The notes beneath the pieces are model-generated. The model was not told where the DNA came from. It made no database searches and saw only the letters and a program-made list of their open reading frames with translations. A stretch of 64,000 nt of DNA, from the NCBI GenBank assembly GCA_910587765.1, contig CAJUNR010000012.1, forward strand, positions 43,778 through 107,777, in the 5' to 3' direction. This DNA is from an uncultured Lachnospiraceae bacterium (GTDB taxonomy: Bacteria > Bacillota > Clostridia > Lachnospirales > Lachnospiraceae). Of this stretch, positions 25,261 through 32,839 are shown one piece after another. The position numbers were made by a program, and so were the translations under genes. The first letter of the stretch is position 1, and each line of letters begins with the position of its first letter.

Positions 25261-26367
25261 ATGAAATTGTTGCACGGTGGAAATATATATGAGGAACGGC
25301 CGGACGGGAAAGAACTTCTGGATTTTTCAGCAAATATCAATCCGCTGGGAATGCCGGAGAGCGTGCGGGAGGCGGTAATGCGCGCGCTGGAAAACGCGGT
25401 GCATTATCCGGATCCGCTGTGCCGGAAACTGAAAAAAGCGCTGGCGGAAGAATACGGTCTGCCGGAAGAAACGCTGATCTGCGGAAACGGCGGAGCGGAT
25501 CTCATCTATCGCCTGGCCTATGGACTGCGCCCTAAGCGGGCGCTTTTGACTGCGCCTGCCTTCGCGGAATATGAGGAAGCGCTTGTACAGGCCGGGACGA
25601 CGTGCGTTTTTTATGAACTGCGGGAGGATTTTCAGGTGCGTTTCGACATTCTGGAACGGATGGAAGAACCGCTGGACGTGATGTTTCTGTGCAACCCCAA
25701 TAATCCGACCGGACTTTTGATCGATCAGGCGCTGCTGCTGGAAATTCTGGAGAAGGCCGCACGGCGGAACATCCTGCTGGTGCTCGACGAGTGTTTTCTG
25801 GATTTTACCGGTCAGGAGGAGCGTTCGCTCATTTCTTATATCCGGAAAGCAGAACATTTGTTCATATTAAAATCATTTACAAAAATGTACGCCATGCCGG
25901 GTATCCGCCTTGGATACGGCGTCAGCGGAAACCGGGAGCTGCTTGCGCGGATGGAAGCCGCCGGCCAGTGCTGGGGCGTCAGCGTGCTTGCGTCGGCGGC
26001 GGGAATCGCGGCGCTTGGGGAACGGGAATATAAGAGACGGGCCGTGGAACTGGTGCGAAAAGAACGTGCTTATCTCAAAGCGGAGCTGGAAGCGGCCGGA
26101 CTGCAGGTCTGGGACGGGCAGGCGGATTATCTCTTTTTCCGCGCGCCGGGAATCTGTGATCTGTACGGGCGTCTGCTGCCCCTGGGGATTCTGATCCGGC
26201 GGTGTGAAAATTACCGGGGGCTGGGAGCCGATTACTATCGGGTCGCGGTGAAGGATCATGAGGCAAACGAAAGACTTGCGGAAGCGATGAAGGACGTGCT
26301 GCGCATGGGAGCCGGTTCGGAGTCCCGGCCGCATGCCGGGGCAGGACATACAGAAAGAGGTGAGTGA
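25261..26367 (+). CDS. cobD: Threonine-phosphate decarboxylase
   Basis: A 368-residue PLP enzyme of the aminotransferase class I/II fold that makes (R)-1-aminopropan-2-ol phosphate, the linker between corrin ring and lower ligand. Motifs: LLDFSANINPLGMPESV near residue 20, NPNNPTGLLIDQ near 145, VLDECFLDFTG near 180 and the PLP lysine in ILKSFTKMYAMPGIRLGYG near 210. Resemblance to histidinol-phosphate aminotransferase is expected, but the context within the B12 operon and the ANINPLG start decide for CobD. The end abuts the cbiP start. Confidence 0.93.
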   Translation: MKLLHGGNIYEERPDGKELLDFSANINPLGMPESVREAVMRALENAVHYPDPLCRKLKKALAEEYGLPEETLICGNGGADLIYRLAYGLRPKRALLTAPAFAEYEEALVQAGTTCVFYELREDFQVRFDILERMEEPLDVMFLCNPNNPTGLLIDQALLLEILEKAARRNILLVLDECFLDFTGQEERSLISYIRKAEHLFILKSFTKMYAMPGIRLGYGVSGNRELLARMEAAGQCWGVSVLASAAGIAALGEREYKRRAVELVRKERAYLKAELEAAGLQVWDGQADYLFFRAPGICDLYGRLLPLGILIRRCENYRGLGADYYRVAVKDHEANERLAEAMKDVLRMGAGSESRPHAGAGHTERGE

Positions 26368-26368
26368 A

Positions 26369-27865
26369 TTGGCGAAAGCGATCATGGTGCAGGGGACGAT
26401 GTCAAACTCGGGAAAAAGTTTTCTGACGGCGGGCCTGTGCAGGGTGTTTATGCAGGACGGATATAAGACCGCCCCGTTTAAATCGCAGAATATGGCGTTA
26501 AATTCATATATCACGAGAGACGGACTGGAGATCGGGCGGGCGCAGGCCATGCAGGCCGAAGCCTGCGGGATTGAACCGACGGTGGACATGAACCCGATCC
26601 TTTTAAAGCCGACCAGCCACGTGGGCAGTCAGGTGATCGTGAACGGGGAAGTCCGGGGCAACTGGAAAGCCATGGATTATTACCGGGATAAAACGAAACT
26701 GAGAGCGGATGTGCTGGCGGCTTACGAAAGGCTGGCTCAGGAGTATGAGATCATCGTCATCGAAGGCGCCGGGAGTCCGGCGGAGATCAATCTGCGGGAA
26801 AATGACATCGTCAACATGGGGATGGCGAAGATGGCGAAGGCGCCGGTGCTGCTGGTGGGCGATATCGACCGGGGCGGAGTCTTTGCGGCCCTGTACGGGA
26901 CGGTGAAGCTTCTGGAGGAAGACGAACAGCGGATGATCAAAGGGCTTGTGATCAACAAGTTCCGGGGAGATGTGCAGATTCTGAAGCCGGGCCTTCGTAT
27001 GATCGAGGAACAGCTTTCCATTCCGGTGCTGGGCGTGGTTCCTCTGGAACCGCTGGACATTGACGATGAGGACAGCCTGTCGGACCGGCTGACAAGGACC
27101 CGGAAAGAGGCCGGGATTGACGTGGCGGTGATTCATTTGCCGCACATCTCGAATTTTACGGATTTCTCCGTGTTTGAGCGGATGGACGGCGTGTCGCTCC
27201 GGTATGTGCAGAAACCGGGTATGCTGGGCAGTCCGGATCTGATCCTGCTGCCGGGGACGAAAAATACCATGGACGATCTGCAGTGGATGAGGGAGTCCGG
27301 GATGGAAACGCTGATCCTGCGCCAGGCGGAGAAGAAAACGCCGGTGATCGGCATCTGCGGCGGCTTTCAGATGCTGGGAGAGGTGATGGAGGACCCGCAC
27401 GGAGTGGAACACGGCGGTTTCATGCGCGGGATGGGCCTTCTCGGCACGCGCACCGTTTTCAGTGAGGCGAAGACGAGGACGCAGATCAGCGGCCGGATGG
27501 AACAGGGCGCGGGGCTCTGGGAAGACTGGACCGGTCGGGAAGTAAGCGGATATGAGATTCATATGGGCGTGACCGAGAATCTGGGCGGCTGTACGGAGCT
27601 GATCCGGCTTGCGGACGGCAGGACGGACGCGCTCGCCAATGCGGACGGCAGCGTGCTGGGAAGTTATCTGCACGGAATCTTTGATACGGCCGGTTTCGCG
27701 GAGTCGATGATCAAAAAGTTGATGGCGGACAAAGGAATGGAGTACGGCTCCTTCCATTTTGACCTGCAGGCGCACAAAGAACGGGAGTATGACCGGCTTG
27801 CGGATCTTGTGAGACGCTCTTTTGACATGAAGAAAATATATGAGATACTGGAGGAAGGAATCTGA
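26369..27865 (+). CDS. cbiP: Cobyric acid synthase
   Basis: A 498-residue amidotransferase that amidates carboxylates b, d, e and g of adenosylcobyrinate diamide using glutamine and ATP. The N-terminal P-loop-like domain begins AKAIMVQGTMSNSGKSFLTA; NPILLKPTSHVGSQVIVNG lies near 70 and IVIEGAGSPAEINL near 130. The class I glutaminase domain has its nucleophile in GICGGFQMLGEVM near 330 and a histidine in GSYLHGIFDTAG near 435. I place the start at TTG 26369, with AGAGGTG upstream, because homologues begin there; ATG at 26333 would overlap cobD. The TGA overlaps the cbiC ATG. Confidence 0.93.
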   Translation: MAKAIMVQGTMSNSGKSFLTAGLCRVFMQDGYKTAPFKSQNMALNSYITRDGLEIGRAQAMQAEACGIEPTVDMNPILLKPTSHVGSQVIVNGEVRGNWKAMDYYRDKTKLRADVLAAYERLAQEYEIIVIEGAGSPAEINLRENDIVNMGMAKMAKAPVLLVGDIDRGGVFAALYGTVKLLEEDEQRMIKGLVINKFRGDVQILKPGLRMIEEQLSIPVLGVVPLEPLDIDDEDSLSDRLTRTRKEAGIDVAVIHLPHISNFTDFSVFERMDGVSLRYVQKPGMLGSPDLILLPGTKNTMDDLQWMRESGMETLILRQAEKKTPVIGICGGFQMLGEVMEDPHGVEHGGFMRGMGLLGTRTVFSEAKTRTQISGRMEQGAGLWEDWTGREVSGYEIHMGVTENLGGCTELIRLADGRTDALANADGSVLGSYLHGIFDTAGFAESMIKKLMADKGMEYGSFHFDLQAHKEREYDRLADLVRRSFDMKKIYEILEEGI

Positions 27866-28509
27866 TGCTGGACAGGATAGAGATCGTGAAACCGACGGAG
27901 ATTGAGAAGCGGAGCATGGAGATCATTGCGGAGGAACTGAACGGGAGGACCTGGCCGGAGCCGGAGTTTTCCGTTATTAAGCGGTGCATCCACACATCCG
28001 CGGATTTTGACTACGCGGACAACCTGTGTTTTTCGGAGCGTGCGGCCGTGCTGGGAGTGGAAGCCCTGCGGCGGGGCGCGGCGGTCGTGACCGATACGAG
28101 GATGGCGTGGTCGGGGATTAATAAGAAGAAACTGTCGGAATACGGAGGGGAAGCTTTCTGCTTCATGTCCGACGAGGATGTGGCGGAGGAGGCAAAGCAG
28201 AGAGGATGCACCCGCGCGGCCGTCTGTATGGAGCGGGGAGCCGCCCTGAACCGGGAAGTCATCTTCGCGGTGGGAAACGCGCCCACGGCGCTGATCCGGC
28301 TGTATGAACTGATTCAGGAAGGAAAGGTCCGCCCGGCGCTGATCATCGGCGCGCCGGTAGGATTTGTCAATGTGGTGGAAGCCAAGGAACTGATCATGAC
28401 GGCCGGCGTGCCGTACATCGTACCGAGAGGGCGCAAAGGCGGCAGCAATATCGCGGCTGCGATCTGCAATGCCATGCTGTATACCGGAGTGCAGGCGGCT
28501 GTTTTCTGA
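27865..28509 (+). CDS. cbiC: Cobalt-precorrin-8 methylmutase
   Basis: A 214-residue enzyme that shifts the C11 methyl group to C12, giving cobyrinic acid. Family marks are EIEKRSMEIIAEEL near residue 12, the catalytic-histidine segment KRCIHTSADFDYADNL near 40, DTRMAWSGINKK near 78, and GAPVGFVNVVEAKE near 160 followed by the GRKGGSNIAAAICNAML end. It starts within the stop of cbiP. It is the last gene before the operon is interrupted by the rhuM remnant. Confidence 0.95.
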   Translation: MLDRIEIVKPTEIEKRSMEIIAEELNGRTWPEPEFSVIKRCIHTSADFDYADNLCFSERAAVLGVEALRRGAAVVTDTRMAWSGINKKKLSEYGGEAFCFMSDEDVAEEAKQRGCTRAAVCMERGAALNREVIFAVGNAPTALIRLYELIQEGKVRPALIIGAPVGFVNVVEAKELIMTAGVPYIVPRGRKGGSNIAAAICNAMLYTGVQAAVF

Positions 28510-28527
28510 TCTTTATAAAATTTTCCG

Positions 28528-28556
28528 TTGCATAAGAAAGCTGTATGTTTTAAAAT
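28528..28556 (+). promoter_or_regulatory. Candidate promoter ahead of the rhuM remnant
   Basis: TTGCAT at 28528-28533 and TAAAAT at 28551-28556 with a 17-base spacer fit a SigA promoter in a short AT-rich gap. It may have belonged to the inserted rhuM gene and could also feed the downstream half of the cobalamin operon. Confidence 0.35.
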
Positions 28557-28593
28557 AAATACAGAACATTTATTCGATAAGGAGGATTATGCA

Positions 28594-29137
28594 GTGGAAA
28601 AAAGAAATGAGATCGTATTGTTTGTTGACGGAAATATAGAATTGGAAGTGCCGGTCACTCCGGAACAGGAAACCGTATGGCTGACGCAGGAGCAGATGAG
28701 TCAATTGTTTGATACGGCCCGGTCATCAATTGCGTATCACAACAATAACATATTTAAAGAAAAGGAACTGGATAAAGATACTTCTGTCGAAATTTTCGAC
28801 AGAAGTGAAAACAGAGCATCTCGTCCGCCTATGTATTATAATCTGGACGTAATTATCTCCGTGGGCTATCGCGTGAAGTCTAAAAGAGGGATTGCTTTCC
28901 GCAAATGGGCGAATACCGTATTAAAACAGTACATTTAAAAAGGCTACGCGGTCAACAATAACCGTATCAGTCAATTGGGCGAGGTGATACGGATTATGAA
29001 GTGCACGGAACAGGCGCTGGACGGCAGAAAACTGATCGAGGATTATACGCTGGTGGCGCTGACCATTATGATTGCGGAGTCCCGACCGGAAGAGAAAGAA
29101 ATGATGATCAGCGTGATTATGAACTGTATAGATTAAT
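28594..29137 (+). pseudogene. Broken RhuM-family virulence protein gene
   Basis: From GTG 28594, with AAGGAGG upstream, the frame encodes the N-terminal part of a RhuM-type protein: VWLTQEQMSQLFDTARSSIA, HNNNIFKEKEL, YYNLDVIISVGYRVKSKRG and FRKWANTVLKQYI. It stops at a TAA at 28936-28938. The same frame continues directly with KGYAVNNNRISQLGEVIRIM, the expected family continuation, then diverges and ends at a second TAA at 29135-29137. Intact members are around 330 residues, so this is truncated and carries an in-frame stop. Family members are widespread accessory genes of unclear function. It sits inside the B12 operon. Confidence 0.75.
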
Positions 29138-29151
29138 TTGGAGGATTTAAG

Positions 29152-29427
29152 ATGGAGTTTGTTTTTAAGAAAAATCAGATTGCGTTGTATGATTCGCAGG
29201 AACTTGTAATCGCCGAAGTAACGTTTCCGGATCTGGATGCGGATACGGTGGAGATTGACCATACCTTTGTGGACGACAGCCTCCGGGGACAGGGGGTTGC
29301 GGGGCAGCTTATGACAGCGGCGGCTAAAGAGCTTCGCAGACAGAAAAAGAAAGCGGTTCTGACCTGCTCTTATGCGGTGAACTGGTTCGGGAAGCATCCG
29401 GAGTATGCAGACATCGTGAAGAAATAA
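29152..29427 (+). CDS. Small GNAT-type N-acetyltransferase
   Basis: A 91-residue protein of the short acetyltransferase class (YjdJ/GCN5-related, Acetyltransf_CG type). The acetyl-CoA loop lies in FVDDSLRGQGVAGQLM at about residues 44-60, preceded by VEIDHTFV and followed by KKAVLTCSYAVNWFGKHPEY, which contains the cysteine typical of this class. TTGGAGG lies just before the ATG. The substrate is unknown. It is located between the rhuM remnant and cobT, and has no clear link with cobalamin. Confidence 0.82.
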   Translation: MEFVFKKNQIALYDSQELVIAEVTFPDLDADTVEIDHTFVDDSLRGQGVAGQLMTAAAKELRRQKKKAVLTCSYAVNWFGKHPEYADIVKK

Positions 29428-29474
29428 ATGCCGGAGAGCAATTGGGAAGAAACGGATGGGAGGAGACGAAAGAC

Positions 29475-30536
29475 ATGCAGAATCTGGAAGAGATAATAAA
29501 AGGAATCCGGCCGGTGGACAGGCAGGCGATGGAGGAGACCTGGCGGTGCTGGGATTCTCTGTGCAAGCCGCTTCGGGGGCTTGGCTGGCTGGAGGAGGCG
29601 CTGGTGCAGATCGCGGGCATCTGCGGGACCTCCCGCCCGCATCCGGACCGGAGGGCAGTGGTCATCATGGGCGCGGATAACGGAGTGGTAAAGGAAGGCG
29701 TGACGCAGACCGACAGCTCTGTGACCATACAGGTGCTGGAAAATATGGGCGACAGGCTTTCCACCGCCTGCGTGATGTGCGGTCTGGCGGGCTGCGAGCT
29801 GATACCGGTGAATATCGGATCGCTGACGGACGGAAAACATCCGCGCATCCGCAACCGGGTCGTCAGGCACGGAACCGGCAATATCGCGGAAGGCCCCGCC
29901 ATGTCCAGAGAAGAATGTATTCAGGCGATTCTGACCGGCGCAGATGTGGTCCGCGGACTGAAAGAAGAGGGGTATGACCTGATCGTGACCGGAGAGATGG
30001 GGATCGGGAATACAACTACCAGCTCGGCCTGCGCCGCGGTTCTCTTTGAACAGGACGTGGAGACGGTGACCGGACGCGGCGCGGGTCTCTCCACAGAGGG
30101 ACTGGAGCGGAAAATCCGCGTGATCAAACAGGCGATCGCGGTCAATCAGCCGGACAGAAACGATGCGGTCGACGTGATCTCGAAAGTCGGCGGGCTGGAT
30201 ATCGCGGGCATGGTGGGCTGCTATCTGGGGGCCGCTTACTGCCGGATGCCGATCCTGATCGACGGATTTATCTCGGCGATCGCGGCTTATCTGGCGGGGA
30301 TGCTCTGCGGGGAGGCCAGACAATATATGATCTGCACCCACTGTTCGGCGGAGCCGGCGTCCCGGCTGGTGGTGGAACGCCTGGGGATGAAAGCGCCGCT
30401 GCAGGCAGGGATGCACCTGGGGGAAGGGACCGGCGCAATCATGGCGCTGTCTCTGATCGACCAGGCGCTGAATGTTTATTATCATCTGACGACCTGGGAC
30501 GGCGGCAAAGTGGAAGCCTATACCCATCAGGTGTAA
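29475..30536 (+). CDS. cobT: Nicotinate-nucleotide--dimethylbenzimidazole phosphoribosyltransferase
   Basis: A 353-residue enzyme that activates the lower-ligand base to its alpha-ribotide. Motifs: WDSLCKPLRGLGWLEEALVQ near residue 22, VVIMGADNGVVKEGVTQ near 62, GEMGIGNTTTSSA near 175, GRGAGLSTEGLERK near 205, and the catalytic glutamate in GMHLGEGTGAIMAL near 315. ATG at 29475 with GGGAGGAG upstream gives the usual family length; a TTG at 29442 would add 11 residues. No dimethylbenzimidazole synthesis gene is seen, so the base may be imported or made elsewhere. Confidence 0.94.
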   Translation: MQNLEEIIKGIRPVDRQAMEETWRCWDSLCKPLRGLGWLEEALVQIAGICGTSRPHPDRRAVVIMGADNGVVKEGVTQTDSSVTIQVLENMGDRLSTACVMCGLAGCELIPVNIGSLTDGKHPRIRNRVVRHGTGNIAEGPAMSREECIQAILTGADVVRGLKEEGYDLIVTGEMGIGNTTTSSACAAVLFEQDVETVTGRGAGLSTEGLERKIRVIKQAIAVNQPDRNDAVDVISKVGGLDIAGMVGCYLGAAYCRMPILIDGFISAIAAYLAGMLCGEARQYMICTHCSAEPASRLVVERLGMKAPLQAGMHLGEGTGAIMALSLIDQALNVYYHLTTWDGGKVEAYTHQV

Positions 30537-30541
30537 TACAG

Positions 30542-31789
30542 ATGGAACAGTACATATACAAAAACCATCAGAAACTTAGATACGGCTATACGACCGGTTC
30601 CTGTGCGGCGGCGGCGGCGAAGGCGGCGGCTTTTATGCTGCTGTCGGGAAAAACGGTCACCGCTGTGGACCTGATGACGCCCCGGCAGATTCCGCTTCAT
30701 CTGGAGGTGCTGGACGCCGTAAGGAGCCGGGATTCGGTGAGCTGTGCGGTCCGAAAAGACGGCGGCGACGATCCGGACGTGACGGACGGCATTCTCGTCT
30801 ACGCGGAAGTATCGTATACCGGCGGGGGAACGGCGGAGGAACCCGCAAAACGCGCAGAAAAGCCGGACGGGCCGGCGGCAGTGCCGGAGAAGCGCTCAGC
30901 GCCGGACGGAACCGCCGGACGCGTCCGCATCGACGGCGGCCCTGGGGTCGGCAGAGTCACAAAGCCGGGGCTGGAGCAGCCGGTAGGGGCGGCGGCGATC
31001 AATCGGGTGCCGCGGCGGATGATCCGCGAAAACGTGCTGGAAGTATGCGCACAGTTTGGCTATACCGGCGGTATTCAGGTCGTCATCTCCATTCCGGCGG
31101 GAGAGGCGCTGGCGCCGAAAACGTTCAATCCGCGGCTGGGCATCGCGGGCGGTATCTCGGTTCTCGGCACGAGCGGAATCGTGGAACCGATGAGCGAACA
31201 GGCGCTGATTGATACGATCCGGGTGGAAATCCGCCAGAAGCTGGCAGGCGGCATGGAATATCTGCTGATCGTGCCGGGCAATTACGGACTGGATTTTCTG
31301 GAAGCGTACGGGCAGGGGCTCTGCGCGGACGACGCGGTGAGATGCAGCAATTTTGTAGGGGAGGCGCTGGACGCCGCCGTGGAATTTGGGGCCAGGGGCG
31401 TGCTGCTCGTGGGTCATATCGGGAAATTTGTAAAACTTGCCGGCGGCATCATGAACACCCATTCCCGCAATGCGGACGCCCGTATGGAGCTTCTGACCGT
31501 TCACGCGGCGCTGCTGGGTGCGCCGGTCTCCCTGCTCTCGAGGATGATGGAGAGCGTGACAACGGACGACGCACTGGAAGCTCTGCGGGAAGCCGGTCTG
31601 ATGGAACGGGTCATGGAACGACTGACGGAACGCATGGAATTTTATGTAAATCACCGAACGCAGAGCCGTCTGGAGACCGGGATCGTCACCTTTTCCAAAG
31701 TGTACGGGGTGCTCGGGCAGACGGAAAAGGCGGCGGAACTGGCGCAGAAGATCGCGGACCGGAAACAGGGAGCCGGAGGAGAAGGATGA
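30542..31789 (+). CDS. cbiD: Cobalt-precorrin-5B C1-methyltransferase
   Basis: A 415-residue enzyme that methylates C1 in the anaerobic pathway. It starts with LRYGYTTGSCAAAAAKAAAF, the CbiD hallmark, and later shows KPGLEQPVGAAAINRVPRRM near 142, GLDFLEAYG near 258 and LLVGHIGKFVKLAGGIMNTH near 290. Between about residues 98 and 140 lies an Ala/Pro/Glu/Lys-rich, low-complexity stretch that is longer than usual for the family and probably a flexible surface loop. The TGA overlaps the cbiG ATG. Confidence 0.94.
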   Translation: MEQYIYKNHQKLRYGYTTGSCAAAAAKAAAFMLLSGKTVTAVDLMTPRQIPLHLEVLDAVRSRDSVSCAVRKDGGDDPDVTDGILVYAEVSYTGGGTAEEPAKRAEKPDGPAAVPEKRSAPDGTAGRVRIDGGPGVGRVTKPGLEQPVGAAAINRVPRRMIRENVLEVCAQFGYTGGIQVVISIPAGEALAPKTFNPRLGIAGGISVLGTSGIVEPMSEQALIDTIRVEIRQKLAGGMEYLLIVPGNYGLDFLEAYGQGLCADDAVRCSNFVGEALDAAVEFGARGVLLVGHIGKFVKLAGGIMNTHSRNADARMELLTVHAALLGAPVSLLSRMMESVTTDDALEALREAGLMERVMERLTERMEFYVNHRTQSRLETGIVTFSKVYGVLGQTEKAAELAQKIADRKQGAGGEG

Positions 31790-32835
31790 AAGCAGAGATC
31801 ATCAGTTTTACGGATCACGGGGCGCGGCTGGCAGGAAAGCTGGCGGAGGAGCTGCCAAAAGAAAACATTTCCTGCCGGGCGTGGGTGAAGAAAAAGGATG
31901 CGGTTTTGCCGGAGCAGGTGCGGGTATTTTCATTGCCTCTGCGGGAATGGACGAAAGAGCGGTTTTCGAGAGCCGACGCGCTGATCTTTATCGGAGCCGC
32001 GGGCATCGCCGTGCGCAGCATCGCGCCGTTTGTGCAGAGCAAGAAGACGGATCCGGCGGTCCTGGTGATTGACGAGCAGGGAAAGCACGTCGTCTCCCTG
32101 TTGTCCGGACACATCGGCGGCGCCAACGCCCTGACGCGCCTCGCGGCAAAGATTCTGTGCGCGGAGCCGGTGATTACGACGGCCACGGATCTGCAGGGGA
32201 AATTTGCGGTGGACGCCTTTGCGGCCAGGCGGGGACTGTATCTGGATTCCATGGAATACGCGAAAGAGATTGCGGCGGAACTGGTAGCGGGAAGGCGCGT
32301 GGGGATGCGCAGCGCCTGGCCGGTCCTCGGCGCGGTGCCGGAAGAGCTGGATACCGAAGGCAGGCCCGCCGTCGGTTTTGTCATTGACGTCAGAAAAGAA
32401 CAGCCCTTCGCCCATACGCTTCATCTGGTGCCCCGGATCACGGTGCTGGGGATCGGATGCAGGAAGGGGACCGACGCGGATCACCTGCGGGACGTGGTGT
32501 TTCAGACGCTGGACGAACATCGGGTCTGTAAGGAGAGCGTGGGCCGCATCGTATCCATTGACCTGAAAAAAGAAGAAAGAGCGCTTCTTGCGCTGGCAAA
32601 GCGGCTGAGCGTTCCTTTTGAAACCCGCACGGCGGAAGAGCTGCGGCAGGCGGAATCGGAGAGCGGATTTGCGGAATCGGACTTTGTCAGATCGGTTGCC
32701 GGAATCGGAAATGTCTGCGAGCGCGCGGCGCTGGCAGGCGCCGGGACGAAGCGGCTGCTCATTCCCAGGACCGCCCGGGAAGGCGTGACCGTAGCGGCCG
32801 CGGTCATGGACTATACTGTCTGGATGGAGGATTGA
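31786..32835 (+). CDS. cbiG: Cobalt-precorrin-5A hydrolase
   Basis: A 349-residue enzyme that opens the delta-lactone of cobalt-precorrin-5A with loss of acetaldehyde. The N-terminal domain has FIGAAGIAVRSIAPFVQSK near residue 67 and VSLLSGHIGGANALTRL near 105. The C-terminal domain has VLGIGCRKGTDADHLRDVV near 222 and the RLLIPRTAREGVTVA end. The ATG at 31786 overlaps the cbiD stop. The reading frame stays open for another 440 bases upstream, but that part lies inside cbiD and is not coding. Confidence 0.94.
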   Translation: MKAEIISFTDHGARLAGKLAEELPKENISCRAWVKKKDAVLPEQVRVFSLPLREWTKERFSRADALIFIGAAGIAVRSIAPFVQSKKTDPAVLVIDEQGKHVVSLLSGHIGGANALTRLAAKILCAEPVITTATDLQGKFAVDAFAARRGLYLDSMEYAKEIAAELVAGRRVGMRSAWPVLGAVPEELDTEGRPAVGFVIDVRKEQPFAHTLHLVPRITVLGIGCRKGTDADHLRDVVFQTLDEHRVCKESVGRIVSIDLKKEERALLALAKRLSVPFETRTAEELRQAESESGFAESDFVRSVAGIGNVCERAALAGAGTKRLLIPRTAREGVTVAAAVMDYTVWMED

Positions 32836-32839
32836 GAAC

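Noticed and set aside
23197..25275. A 692-codon open frame on the minus strand opposite the hemC-cobA-hemD fusion
   Set aside because: It is the complement of a GC-rich gene whose three domains are clearly recognised; the antisense product has an Arg/Pro/His-rich composition and no family features.
31342..31785. Upstream extension of the cbiG reading frame
   Set aside because: The frame is open only because cbiD is GC-rich; cbiG homologues begin at the ATG overlapping the cbiD stop.
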